Shown: piece by piece, positions 30,201 to 32,230 of the stretch | Layout of the letters: each line of letters begins with the position of its first letter | Numbering within the stretch: position 1 is the first letter of the stretch | NCBI GenBank assembly: GCA_020650975.1 | Contig: JAIPMN010019838.1 | Coordinates: 1 to 32,230, forward strand | Length of the DNA: 32,230 bases | From: Apostichopus californicus | Taxonomy: Eukaryota > Echinodermata > Holothuroidea > Aspidochirotida > Stichopodidae | Direction: 5' to 3' | The notes under the pieces: generated by a model | What the model was told of the DNA's origin: nothing | Database searches by the model: none | What the model saw: only the letters and a program-made list of their open reading frames with translations | Position numbers and translations under genes: made by a program

Positions 30201-32012
30201 AATAAACAATCAACCAAACAGATAAACCCAGAAGTTCTTTTAGGAGCTTTTCAAACTCAAAATGAAAATCAATCAATTGATACAACCATATTAAAAACCT
30301 ATTATTACATCGTTGAAACAATTGACATATTCTTCTTTGTAACAAACAAAGGAGATACCTTGTGCTGCATTTCTAAGAGGATTCTCTCCACTTCTTGGGC
30401 TTGAAGTTGTTGTAGATCAGCCAGGGCAACGGCAGACACTTGTTGATCCGTGAGGTTACTACCCGATGAAACCTCATTCCTCCTTTTAAATGATGAAGAA
30501 TTGAAAAAAAAGCTATGAAGTATTGCCAACCACTTATTGTTCATATAATTGGAGATATGCGTTACTGTTGAGCCGTTCTCACCGCTGCTGATGGCTGGAA
30601 GATGTACGGAACAGACAGTTTAAAATCCGAGTGATTCAGGATAAGATATTATCCTTTGTACTTTTGTATCAGTTTTTCCCATTGTTCATTTACTTTTATA
30701 ATTATATATAAGAAAGCAGAATTTCTCTTGCAATCCCTTCCTTGCCTCTTTCTAGGAAGTATCAGATGAAAGCTGGGAAGTGTAATCCCTGGTTGCACGG
30801 TATGCAAGGTACTGTGGCTTCTCAGTGGCGCAAAGAAATGGTTATATAGGGATCACCACCAACTAAAGGCTGGATAGCTCAGTCGGTAGAGCCCTGGGCT
30901 TGTCATCCAGAGGTCACTGGATCGAATCCTGTTCTAGTCATAAATTTCTTTGGTCCTTTCCCAGGTTTTAGTTGTGTTTGTACTTGGAAATTATTTCTGC
31001 TCTAATATTATTAAGTAAAAGTGGCCTGGCAAAGTTCCCAAACATTCGTGTATTGAAATATTTTTTCATAACTTAGTGCATCAAATACAATTCCCCCCCC
31101 CCCCTTTTTCCCCCCTTTCTTGCTCCTTGTTTGTTTGTTAGGTATTAGGGTCATCATATAACCTTTAGTTTTCATAGCAAATATCACTTTTTGCGGAAAA
31201 TTCCATCAATGACAATTGGAAACAAATGACTGCTGAGAAAGTTAACTCTACGTTTTCTTAACTGTGCCATATAAAGCATCTGTTAAAATGGATTGCTATA
31301 AAACAACAGAGAATCATACAGTGTCACGCAAAGTAAAGCCAACTGTGACATCACACTCATAATTAGGATTATGCAGCTCCAAAAAGGGGAACATTTTTGT
31401 CATTTGTAAATATAAAAATTTCATACTAGGTCAATATTGCAGGGAGCTTAGTGTAGCTCTCATAGGGTGACTACAAAGCCATGAGATCAGTATGACCACC
31501 CGATTTCTATTTTCTTGTGAGTATGAGTACTAGTAGAAACCAAAGAGCAGTACAGAGAAAATGTACTCGAGTATGATTAACAGACTAATAAATCAAGTCC
31601 TAGCATGTCATTTAATTAGCCTACAAACATAAGATGTATCCCTCGATTGATTACAAACAACACAGAATCACACAATGTTGTATAAAAGTAGAAACTTTTT
31701 TTGTCAATATTGACAGTAGAGTCGTGAAAGATGAATAGAAACGAGAGACGACACAAAAGAAGAGGGTCATCGTACGGGGTTAATACCGGTAAATAAGCCT
31801 TACCGTCTCTCGTGATATATTCCCATCCCTTCAAACAGTATCTTGAGATGTTGCGTCCTCTCCTCCGTCATCTTCTGACTGTTGAGTTGCCTCCAGTTAC
31901 TTCTCCTGATTCTTAACTCCTTCAATCTGTCGTCTCTCTGCTCCTGGTTTTTCCGTCTCGCTACCGATCGCCACGTACCGCTCTCTTTGCCTTTCAGCAG
32001 ATACAGCATCAT
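1..32012 (-). CDS. Giant repetitive coiled-coil protein gene, internal part (36 exons, both ends outside window)
   Basis: Thirty-six minus-strand exons can be chained with GT-AG borders. The phase leaving each exon matches the phase entering the next at all 35 junctions, giving about 6,068 coding nt (about 2,022 codons), with one +1 frameshift inside E29. The product is rich in E, K, R, Q, L and A, with heptad-like helices and no visible signal peptide, membrane segment or catalytic motif. A scaffold, cytoskeletal or filament-like coiled-coil role is inference from composition only. I do not recognise the family; similar proteins are usually labelled trichohyalin-like, a composition label rather than homology. 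The window has neither the first nor the last exon. Introns hold no other supported gene. Plus-strand open frames here are short, lack splice support and are mostly complements of these exons. Confidence 0.88.
1415..1587 (-). CDS. E35: ALVIGLAQK helix, copy 3
   Basis: 173 nt, phase 0 to 2; acceptor GCTCTGTCAG|GAA, donor GAG GT|GTAAGT. A GT two bases earlier was rejected because only this one restores GTG CGT GAG with E36. It encodes EKTALMATLRNQDERLMQER, then KRQAALAKLRREQRKARQEE and NFDAAALVIGLAQKGDEV. It aligns with the second half of E13 and of E6, so it closes the third long repeat after the X-Y-Z array. The next intron (228-1414) is 1.19 kb with no recognisable feature. Confidence 0.88.
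2467..2588 (-). CDS. E34: Z exon of cassette 6
   Basis: 122 nt, phase 1 to 0, the longest Z; acceptor TCCGCATAG|GC, donor GAA GAG|GTAGAT. It encodes GMTSKEVVALEAEEIKEEEE, then LMKKIEKPKNVLEALDHKIE. It ends the six-cassette array. The next intron (1588-2466) holds a G12 run at 1973-1984 and a short imperfect direct repeat (CAAATGTTTG plus GGGAAGG) at 2112 and 2161. Confidence 0.86.
2885..3122 (-). CDS. E33: Y exon of cassette 6
   Basis: 238 nt, phase 0 to 1; acceptor TCACCATCAG|ATG, donor ATG G|GTGGGT. A second GT four bases on was rejected because it breaks the phase. Order: MGKSEWTKLSEQERQAEMLK, then LRKEGKFDEAAALLGEAAKS, then QAAMEALLGATQKSQEEKMK and ERLQKRKERIAMG. The 296-nt intron after it has an A run near 2697-2710. 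Confidence 0.9.
4104..4249. repeat. 49-bp minisatellite, three copies, abutting E32 donor
   Basis: Copies start at 4104, 4152 and 4201 (48, 49, 49 bp). The last two are identical; the first has three differences. Each begins TACCAATACTCC and ends ATTACTAAG. The next TACC at 4250 is the real E32 donor edge. Confidence 0.93.
4253..4372 (-). CDS. E32: X exon of cassette 6
   Basis: 120 nt, 40 codons, phase 0-0; acceptor TAATTCTAG|GAA, donor GAT CAG|GTACTT. It encodes EKNEILAQFKKPSQEEETKE, then IQKNYENLADQILAKALMDQ. It diverges at the signature (YENLADQ for YDALRDK). The donor sits at the edge of a three-copy 49-bp repeat (4104-4249) whose every unit repeats the GGTACTTAGTAAT donor sequence. The rest of the next intron (3123-4252) is featureless. 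Confidence 0.85.
5049..5154. repeat. TTGCTA-type short tandem repeat
   Basis: About 106 bp of TTGCTA, TTGCTATA and TTGCTAAC variants, in the intron just downstream of the E31 donor. Confidence 0.92.
5172..5287 (-). CDS. E31: Z exon of cassette 5
   Basis: 116 nt, phase 1 to 0; acceptor CCCATCCAAG|GT, donor CAA GAA|GTATGT. It encodes GLTEEEIDKLEEDEKREEDE, then VDETKKENVMEAIETLLQE. A TTGCTA repeat (5049-5154) starts about 17 nt downstream of the donor. The rest of the next intron (4373-5171) is featureless. Confidence 0.88.
6322..6559 (-). CDS. E30: Y exon of cassette 5
   Basis: 238 nt, phase 0 to 1; acceptor ATCTCACAG|ATG, donor GCA G|GTAAGA. Order: MTDAEWAKLSEAERQAMKVE, then MRRIGKWEEAAQLLGGAAKS, then EMALQVIREAMRRLQEQKMK and ERLEARRQRLGAG. 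It diverges at LRxEGKxDEA (here MRRIGKWEEA). The intron to E29 is only 114 nt, the shortest in the window. The intron after E30 (5288-6321) has an A/T run and TGTACTATA-like low-complexity sequence near 5330-5415. Confidence 0.9.
6674..6794 (-). CDS. E29: X exon of cassette 5, with apparent +1 frameshift
   Basis: The borders match other X exons (acceptor TTTTTCTCAG|GAG, donor AAG CAG|GTAAGT) but the length is 121 nt instead of a multiple of three. Read back from the donor it gives STIKKPDKTEVMKDVERKYD, then EIRDKILTDTLMKQ. Read from the acceptor, GAG AAA GCT GAT starts the usual EKAD. The extra base lies in the AAA at 6779-6781; with two A the exon would be 120 nt and fully in frame. An AG 7 nt inside the exon (GAGAAAG|CTG) would also restore the frame. 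Sequencing error, allele, alternative acceptor or real damage cannot be told apart here. Confidence 0.78.
7370..8060. repeat. Tandem repeat, about 148 bp, about four copies
   Basis: The landmark GGTCACCAATCAGACTGAC starts at 7469, 7615, 7763 and 7912, spacing 146, 148 and 149 bp. Copies diverge, and the last two share a variant middle (GATGATACATCAACCAG). Outer borders are approximate. Confidence 0.88.
8085..8200 (-). CDS. E28: Z exon of cassette 4
   Basis: 116 nt, phase 1 to 0; acceptor GCATTGTTTCAG|GT, donor GAT GAG|GTAAGG. It encodes GFSEEEIVQMEMEDSVQEEE, then MEKHKKQNVMEAIENLLDE. The frame stays open upstream of the acceptor through the 21-bp minisatellite. The next intron (6795-8084, the second longest) contains about four copies of a 148-bp repeat at 7370-8060. 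Confidence 0.87.
8217..8424. repeat. 21-bp minisatellite, about ten copies, next to E28 acceptor
   Basis: The unit is ATTATTGTGATATCTCAACAC with single-base variants. The period is 21 bp (starts at 8221, 8242, 8263 for TTGTGAT). As 21 is divisible by three, the minus strand reads repeated LRYHNNV/LRHHNNV, in frame with E28. Confidence 0.95.
8980..9217 (-). CDS. E27: Y exon of cassette 4
   Basis: 238 nt, phase 0 to 1; acceptor TTTTTAAG|ATG, donor GCA G|GTGTGT. Order: MGVAEWAKLSEAERQLKKMQ, then LRREGRYDEADALMGDAIKN, then QAALEILMEAARKRQTQRLR and EQLELRKKRMNAG. The next intron (8201-8979) carries the 21-bp minisatellite at 8217-8424, close to the acceptor of E28. Confidence 0.9.
9831..9938 (-). 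CDS. E26: X exon of cassette 4
   Basis: 108 nt, 36 codons, phase 0-0; acceptor CATATTTCAG|GAG, donor CAA CAG|GTTCTA (a weak donor). It encodes EKNSLLQKYGKMETDNVEDK, then YDAMRDKMLTDALIQQ. The next intron (9218-9830) has an A run near 9249-9263 and an AACCAAA-rich stretch at 9349-9407. Confidence 0.84.
10575..10765. repeat. 95-bp tandem duplication covering the 3' end of E25
   Basis: Copy 1 is 10575-10669 and copy 2 is 10670-10765, nearly identical (a handful of differences). Copy 2 includes the true donor and last 36 nt of E25. Copy 1 repeats both inside the intron. Confidence 0.95.
10730..10848 (-). CDS. E25: Z exon of cassette 3
   Basis: 119 nt, phase 1 to 0, one codon longer than most Z exons; acceptor TCTTCATCAG|GT, donor TCA GAG|GTAAAA. 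It encodes GMTLEEALKLEEEEAAEEEK, then TNKREKQDNVMEAIDTLMSE. Its last 36 nt and donor are tandemly copied downstream in the intron (10575-10765 repeat). The rest of the next intron (9939-10729) is featureless. Confidence 0.87.
11141..11181 (+). other. Near-hammerhead hairpin, probable retroelement 3' fragment
   Basis: CTGAAGA (11146-11152), a perfect 6-bp stem GATCCT/AGGATC with loop GCT (11154-11168), then GAAAC (11169-11173) and GTC (11174-11176). Flanks GCCT and AGGC (11142-11145, 11177-11180) can pair. There is one extra A (11153) relative to a hammerhead core, and no stem III. About 215 bp of pyrimidine-rich sequence precedes it. Confidence 0.45.
11571..11808 (-). CDS. E24: Y exon of cassette 3
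   Basis: 238 nt, phase 0 to 1; acceptor TTCCTCCTAG|CTC, donor GCC G|GTATGG. It begins LGAAEWAKLSERERQARLLK (Leu where other copies have Met, further evidence that this Met is not an initiator), then LRMEGKYDDAAALLSDLANS, then RRLRERLAKRKQRMAAG. The next intron (10849-11570) carries the retroelement-like hairpin at 11141-11181, a polypyrimidine stretch before it, and a TTAA run at 11524-11545. Confidence 0.88.
12458..12562 (-). CDS. E23: X exon of cassette 3, short form
   Basis: 105 nt, 35 codons, phase 0-0; acceptor TACTCGTAG|GAT, donor AAG CAG|GTAGGG. It encodes DKDVELRLRGELEKEIEDKY, then DDLKDRLLAELLLKQ. Five codons shorter than E20, with the loss before the DKYDxLxDxLL signature. The next intron (11809-12457) holds nothing recognisable. 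Confidence 0.84.
13218..13333 (-). CDS. E22: Z exon of cassette 2
   Basis: 116 nt, phase 1 to 0; acceptor TCTGTCAG|GT, donor ACA CAA|GTAAGT (full consensus). It encodes GMSEDEISKLEKEEEMKDEE, then EMKERQVNIMEAIEIIETQ. The next intron (12563-13217) shows nothing recognisable. Confidence 0.88.
13547..13784 (-). CDS. E21: Y exon of cassette 2
   Basis: 238 nt, phase 0 to 1; acceptor CCTCTCCAG|ATG, donor CAA G|GTTTGT. Order: MGDADWAKLSERERQQKIMQ, then LRLQERKLRQEGKIDEASAL, then LGDAMKADAALALLKEEQRR and ERERRLRERLAKRKQRAEQG. The C-terminal third is strongly basic and precedes an acidic Z, as in every cassette. The next intron is 213 nt and featureless. Confidence 0.9.
14191..14310 (-). CDS. E20: X exon of cassette 2
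   Basis: 120 nt, 40 codons, phase 0-0; acceptor TCATTCCAG|GAA, donor AAA CAG|GTGATT. It encodes EKAELLSSLKGDGSQTKDTM, then VENKYDALRDKVLAEALMKQ. I take this as the reference X exon. The next intron (13785-14190) has short T runs only. Confidence 0.88.
14386..14557. repeat. Two-copy, about 80-bp repeat on both sides of the gap
   Basis: Copies at 14386-14462 and 14473-14557, each led by a G run (G12 and G15), then AGCAAGCT(T/G)ACAATACAAA and TTTATAATAGGATATAT. They differ at a few bases. Confidence 0.9.
14463..14472. other. Assembly gap (10 N)
   Basis: Ten N bases followed directly by a G15 run. The true length is unknown. It lies in the intron between E19 and E20, so the coding chain is not affected. 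Confidence 0.98.
14927..15042 (-). CDS. E19: Z exon of cassette 1
   Basis: 116 nt, phase 1 to 0; acceptor AACAAAAG|GA, donor ATG GAG|GTAGAG. It encodes GMSEEEAQKLEEEEIQKEEE, then DMNKKSENILQELENRKME, strongly acidic in the first half. The next intron (14311-14926) holds the assembly gap and two copies of a G-run-led repeat. Confidence 0.87.
15278..15515 (-). CDS. E18: Y exon of cassette 1
   Basis: 238 nt, phase 0 to 1, starting ATG GGA at the acceptor and ending TCT G|GTGAGA. Order: MGAKEWANLSEKERQARLIK, then LRQEGKFDEASALLGDAAKN, then QAALAALMGKTRKSQEEQMR and ERLERRRQRMASG. The initial Met is conserved in most Y exons but sits at a splice acceptor, so it is not a start codon. The 235-nt intron after it is featureless. 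Confidence 0.9.
16017..16211 (-). CDS. E17: X exon of cassette 1, extended form
   Basis: 195 nt, 65 codons, phase 0-0; acceptor CACCCACAG|GAA, donor AAA CAG|GTAGAT. It starts ENSYLVKIQQELIEETKYGV, then NANITLVVTMPDLVKKTDDE, and ends with the X signature DKYDALRDKILADALMKQ. It is 25 codons longer than the usual 40-codon X exon. The extra part resembles the hydrophobic strand of W (compare EDDVIVTIIADL in E16). The next intron (15516-16016) has a 17-base G-rich run at 15593-15608. Confidence 0.87.
16266..16640. repeat. Tandem duplication, about 166-182 bp, two copies plus a decayed part
   Basis: CTTCATTCTACA...ACTACACCA(T/C)CAGTCAGCT appears at 16271 and 16437, with CCTCCTTGAACTAAA and CTATCTGGA(C/A)TGG following in each. 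A third start is recognisable near 16620. Confidence 0.85.
17293..17474 (-). CDS. E16: W segment (DLQ motif), copy 3
   Basis: The acceptor is GAACAAACAG|AA and the donor GAC AAG|GTAAAA, phase 0. It encodes KERIQLLLEATILKIVSRTV, then YLTKEGGSKVREDDVIVTII and ADLQDQQDKESEALIKKLVD. It opens the third long repeat, the one that contains the expanded X-Y-Z array. The next intron (16212-17292) contains tandemly duplicated sequence at 16266-16640; the rest is featureless AT-rich DNA. Confidence 0.85.
17540..17850. repeat. Tandem duplication, about 150 bp, two copies plus a partial third
   Basis: TGTTTATATTAAATATT starts at 17541 and 17697; both are followed by CAGTTCTCTACCAGGTTTTA and ACATACCAATCACACAT. 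CACATTGTCAGATGTTTAT recurs once more near 17830. Confidence 0.87.
18268..18442 (-). CDS. E15: helix exon (EQKHLKERQTLL), copy 2
   Basis: The acceptor is CCTCGCAAAG|GAT, phase 0; the donor ACT AGA A|GTGAGT, phase 1. It encodes DGVLKALEQKHLKERQTLLV, then LLQTELSEDERLVAENMSGE and HRVETMQRLQHSITTLTR. It resembles E8 in order and spacing. The next intron (17475-18267) contains a two-copy tandem duplication of about 150 bp at 17540-17850. Confidence 0.83.
18805..18830 (+). other. G-quadruplex-type motif
   Basis: Runs of 6, 6, 6 and 5 G separated by single T. The G-rich strand is the template strand of the host gene. Confidence 0.7.
19109..19250 (-). CDS. E14: basic helix (KKDRERQEELARKRLE), copy 2
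   Basis: The acceptor is ATTCCTCAG|A and the donor ATG CAG|GTATCT, phase 0. It encodes LKKDRERQEELARKRLEAAR, then QKKRSLKSIQEDVDETVVSN and GDRAAMQ. It is the counterpart of E36 and E7. The next intron (18443-19108) holds four long G runs at 18805-18830. Confidence 0.87.
20195..20335. repeat. TATACAGTG-type minisatellite
   Basis: At least nine ACAGTGT(A/T) units with AT-rich spacers of variable length, in the intron after E13. Confidence 0.9.
20406..20691 (-). CDS. E13: acidic Z-like start plus ALVLGLAER helix, copy 2
   Basis: The longest exon here (286 nt), entered in phase 1 and left in phase 2 (GAG AG|GTTGGT). It starts LDDVDEEGLSEDEEVLDISS (Z-like), then NPLDDLQRRFDQEKDALLAK, then LSERERQAELARLKRELRKA, ending DDFSAAALVLGLAERNQAAA. 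The second half aligns closely with E35 (EKTALMATLRNQ...ERKRQAALAKLRRE...NFDAAALVIGLAQK). The next intron (19251-20405) contains a TATACAGTG repeat at 20195-20335 and a G run at 20030-20040. Confidence 0.88.
21051..21194 (-). CDS. E12: second half of Y
   Basis: The acceptor is TTAAAATAG|GG and the donor CAG G|GTTTGT. It completes the Y begun in E11: GKVDELQKLLGGFLELDLQ, then MHKLMGDSRAEYEDKLNKRR and QARQRRQKQG. The intron entering this exon falls inside the LRREG-KVDE motif, a place where the 3' array Y exons are uninterrupted. The following intron is short (20692-21050) and has no visible feature. Confidence 0.85.
21785..21941 (-). CDS. E11: X segment fused to first half of Y
   Basis: The acceptor is GTTTTGCAG|GCT, phase 0; the donor GAA G|GTAATT, phase 1. 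It reads ALRKKYDFLKDKCLLDLLKK, then QCGEAEWAKISERERQRRLM and KLKLEEKRLRREG. The X signature (YDxLKDK...LLKKQ) runs straight into the Y signature (GEAEWAKISERERQ) with no intron, whereas the six 3' cassettes always split there. The next intron (21195-21784) has a T-run at 21671-21680 and nothing else recognisable. Confidence 0.85.
22014..22087 (+). repeat. GGGA-rich tract, G-quadruplex-prone
   Basis: Many consecutive runs of three or more G, including (GGGA)n, in the intron between E10 and E11, on the template strand. Confidence 0.8.
22652..22777 (-). CDS. E10: short linker exon before X
   Basis: Exactly 42 codons, phase 0 at both ends. The acceptor is TTTTCGACAG|ACT and the donor ATG AAG|GTGCGT. 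The sequence begins TDDRLSRLRMEFIRHRQLYA and continues with RNTLIAFTRYDGVADED, ending SLMK. It is less helical and richer in aromatics than its neighbours. It occupies the position of E3's WQHEHAAW part and the start of E17. The next intron (21942-22651) carries a (GGGA)n G-quadruplex-type tract at 22014-22087 on the plus (template) strand. Confidence 0.78.
22960..23215. repeat. Two-copy diverged duplication, period about 170 bp
   Basis: CTGTA(A)CTT-ACTGAAA(T/C)CCAACCATCTTT, then CAATGTTT and TTATTTCCTTTCTTAC / TCATTTCCTCTCTTAC. Copies start near 22964 and 23133. Confidence 0.78.
23609..23799 (-). CDS. E9: W segment (DLQ motif), copy 2
   Basis: The acceptor is TTTACTCAAG|GT and the donor GGA ATG|GTAAGG, phase 0. 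It encodes 63 codons: SDNESNQDILEEVGAIKSVL, then TQEDVSISLMVDLQEIQDKE and IERIIEKMHGM. The pattern EDVxIxxxxDLQxxQDKExE is nearly shared with E16 (EDDVIVTIIADLQDQQDKES). This exon opens the second long repeat. The next intron (22778-23608) contains a two-copy tandem duplication around 22960-23215. Confidence 0.87.
24397..24600 (-). CDS. E8: helix exon (VLKYHRAERE), copy 1
   Basis: The acceptor is AATTTGCAG|GT and the donor AAA A|GTAAGT, phase 1. The two internal ATGs near the start (DMMAW) are probably not initiators, because the exon is entered in phase from E7. Order: AWRLAVLQEVLKYHRAERE, then ILLSIMMDKGSDDLRDAAKQ, then MTQEEREQRMMELRKKAE. It aligns by eye with E15 (HLKERQTLL...AENMSGEHRVETMQRLQ). 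The next intron (23800-24396) shows no recognisable feature. Confidence 0.85.
25204..25328 (-). CDS. E7: basic helix (DQRRYNKLAVERFRIRQ), copy 1
   Basis: The acceptor is AAATCAG|T and the donor AAA G|GTTAGA. It encodes 41 codons: SLKSDQRRYNKLAVERFRIR, then QSVREANLAEPLDKEDK. It has the same place and layout as E14 (KKDRERQEELARKRLE) and E36 (REKDRKRQEQLAKERLE). It has no methionine in frame, so start-based gene calling would miss it; the phase match to both neighbours supports it. The next intron (24601-25203) is T-rich with a C13 run at 25168-25180 just beyond the E7 donor. Confidence 0.78.
26338..26584 (-). CDS. E6: acidic start, DLQ motif and ALVVGLAER helix, copy 1
   Basis: The acceptor is TTATTTCAG|AT and the donor AAG AG|GTAGAT, phase 2. 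It encodes 81 full codons. The order is acidic SDDELTAGDLLSDLQLRSDR, then ELDIILAMINGDG, then EKMELQLRLHLERMRAQQAL, ending DFTESALVVGLAERGKLNWE. The DF(T/S/D)xxALVxGLAxR block recurs in E13 and E35, so this exon corresponds to E13. The next intron (25329-26337) is AT-rich and holds nothing I can identify. Confidence 0.85.
27501..27624 (-). CDS. E5: basic helix and acidic Ser/Asp tail (Y end plus Z-like)
   Basis: The acceptor chosen is GCCCCACAG|AAC at 27625-27626, phase 0. A second acceptor 20 nt inside (CCCCAG|ACTAG) was rejected because the phase would not match E4. The exon reads NKESFPRLVGNLRILKQKQ, then IQEKLATRKAEGKLDSDSES and ends in phase 1. The acidic SDSES tail continues into E6. 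The next intron (26585-27500) has a GC-richer patch near 26790-26930 that I cannot identify. Confidence 0.78.
28308..28479 (-). CDS. E4: X tail fused to divergent Y segment
   Basis: The acceptor is CCTCAAAAG|A after a pyrimidine-rich tract; the donor is TTG AAG|GTCAGG, phase 0. Joined to E3 it reads YETLR-EKLFLEMLVNQYGL, then IWRMTDEEKHRQIVKKKLEE and RELRQDGDLEDVEQM. This is the Y layout (W, then ExxRQ, then LRxEGxxDE) in diverged form, with no intron at the X/Y border, unlike the 3' array. The next intron (27625-28307) has A-runs near 28014-28037 and nothing else recognisable. Confidence 0.8.
28905..29000 (-). pseudogene. Decayed copy of the E3 3' end and donor, in the next intron
   Basis: Minus-strand LLQDKYVTSM followed by intron-derived YVIQYMVKQSLSAK mirrors real E3 LLQDKYETLR and the intron read-through LQYMVQHSLSAI. 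The plus strand shows TATTTGTCCTG(T/C)AACAG at 28980 and 29161, and AACCATGTATTG at 28931 and 29103. The donor GT remains but its exon-side AG has become AT. Confidence 0.85.
29149..29306 (-). CDS. E3: linker plus start of X segment
   Basis: The acceptor is TCGTTAG|AGT (phase 0) and the donor ACT TTA AG|GTACGT (phase 2). It encodes 52 codons plus two bases. It starts SCKELFVIWQHEHAAW, which is unusually rich in W and H for this protein, and ends LSDEEKEIAQLLQDKYETLR, the X-type DKYxxLR signature. The intron after it (28480-29148) contains a decayed copy of this exon's 3' end and donor at 28905-29000, and a G-rich stretch at 28560-28583. Confidence 0.8.
29933..30175. repeat. 38-bp minisatellite, six full copies plus a partial
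   Basis: Units start CATTCAGCATGTAATCTCAC at 29933, 29971, 30009, 30047, 30085 and 30123, with a partial at 30161. Each 38-mer is itself two related half-units (CATTCAGCATGTAATC and CATTCGGTATGTAATC). A degenerate start lies near 29907. Confidence 0.96.
30359..30482 (-). CDS. E2: W segment (DLQ motif), copy 1
   Basis: The acceptor is TTTAAAAG| with an upstream T-run, and the exon ends CAC AAG|GTATCT, phase 0. It encodes 41 codons: a polar start RNEVSSGSNL, then DQQVSAVALADLQQLQAQEV and ERILLEMQHK. The hydrophobic stretch followed by DLQ and a helix recurs in E9, E16 and (weaker) E6, and marks the start of each long repeat. The next intron (29307-30358) carries the 38-bp tandem repeat at 29933-30175. 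Confidence 0.78.
30868..30940 (+). mobile_element. tRNA-like sequence, probable SINE head
   Basis: A 73-nt cloverleaf can be drawn: acceptor GGCTGGA/TCTAGTC, D arm GCTC/GAGC with A-box-like TAGCTCAGTCGG, anticodon stem CTGGG/TCCAG, T arm ACTGG/CCTGT with one T-T mismatch and B-box-like GGATCGAATCC. The loop CTTGTCA gives TGT with C at position 37, which is unusual. A functional tRNA is therefore less likely than a tRNA-derived SINE or pseudogene. The body after it is not recognised, and no clear target-site duplication was found. Confidence 0.6.
31804..32012 (-). CDS. E1: coiled-coil exon, divergent Y-like segment
   Basis: The exon opens after a TCTAG acceptor (32013-32014) in phase 0 and ends CG|GTAAGG in phase 2. 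Its first two codons are ATG ATG, but the good acceptor and the resemblance to X-tail/Y segments downstream argue for an internal exon rather than a start. Residues include GTWRSVARRKNQEQRDDRLK, comparable to the WAKLSExERQ...LRxRE block of Y. The following intron (30483-31803) holds a tRNA-like SINE head at 30868-30940 and a C12 run at 31093-31104; the rest shows nothing recognisable. To the right, 32015-32230 is the upstream intron. Confidence 0.75.
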
Positions 32013-32135
32013 CTAGATAGAACAGGATAATGAAATCATTTAAAATATCACATGATGATGATACTATGACAAGAAAATGATATTTGTGTTATCTTTCTGG
32101 TTCCATCTACAGTACCGCCAATAAGTAACTTGGTA

Positions 32136-32211
32136 AACCGCGCTCTTTTTTTGCGCTCAGTGCATTTAACCGCGCTCTATCTTTTGTTAAAACCCGCATT
32201 TAAATGCGGGT
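32136..32211. repeat. Direct repeat and 20-bp perfect palindrome
   Basis: AACCGCGCTCT occurs at 32136 and 32168. ACCCGCATTTAAATGCGGGT at 32192-32211 is its own reverse complement. This GC-rich cluster in an AT-rich intron may be a mobile-element end; only its edge is in the window. Confidence 0.75.
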
Positions 32212-32230
32212 AATTGCGGGGACCTGTTTA

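Noticed and set aside
30868..30940. Functional tRNA gene (Asp GTC or Thr TGT)
   Set aside because: The Asp reading breaks the anticodon stem. The Thr reading has C at position 37 and a mismatched T stem. SINE head or pseudogene is more likely.
31804..32012. First exon with ATG ATG start at 32012
   Set aside because: A TCTAG acceptor directly precedes the ATG, and the residues look like the inside of an X-Y unit. An upstream alternative start cannot be fully excluded.
1..32012. Assignment to a named coiled-coil family (trichohyalin, myosin tail, EVC2/limbin-like)
   Set aside because: No family-specific motif could be verified by eye. High E/K/R/Q content alone produces such labels.

Overview
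This window is eukaryotic, almost certainly from an animal nuclear genome. Short coding exons (about 105-290 nt, near 45-50% GC by eye) sit in AT-rich introns of 0.1-1.3 kb full of minisatellites, homopolymer runs, two-copy tandem duplications and a tRNA-like SINE head. There is one 10-N assembly gap. Intron style and repeat content fit a marine invertebrate (echinoderm, hemichordate, lancelet or similar), but nothing in the sequence fixes the species.

The whole window is the inside of one very large gene on the minus strand. I placed 36 exons (E1 to E36 in transcript order, right to left) with GT-AG borders. All 35 junctions agree in phase, giving about 6.07 kb of coding sequence or about 2,020 codons, with a single local problem: a +1 frameshift in E29. 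No start codon, promoter, stop codon or poly(A) signal of this gene is seen. Both ends run out of the window: E1 opens at an acceptor and E36 is cut by the left edge.

The product is a repetitive, highly charged, alpha-helical/coiled-coil protein that I do not recognise by name. Its architecture is nested. In the 3' part (2467-16211) a three-exon cassette X-Y-Z is repeated six times in tandem. X is an acidic-to-mixed helix ending YDALRDKxLxxALMKQ. Y is always exactly 238 nt, with WAKLSExERQ, LRxEGKxDEAxALL and a basic RERLxxRxQRM tail. Z is an acidic SEEExxKLEEEE...NVMEAI segment. All cassettes have the same intron phases (0-0, 0-1, 1-0). Around and upstream of the array is a longer period: a W segment (hydrophobic strand plus DLQxxxDKExExII), X, Y, Z, an ALVxGLAER helix, a DRxRQExLAxxRLE helix and an HLKER helix. 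It occurs at E2-E8 and E9-E15, and a third time at E16-E36, where the inner X-Y-Z part has expanded sixfold.

The introns are also notable. In three places the 3' end of an exon or its splice donor has been tandemly copied into the downstream intron (E3, E25, E32). Beside E28 a 21-bp minisatellite is open and in frame with the exon. One intron holds a fragment with a near-hammerhead fold next to a polypyrimidine stretch, probably the tail of a retroelement.
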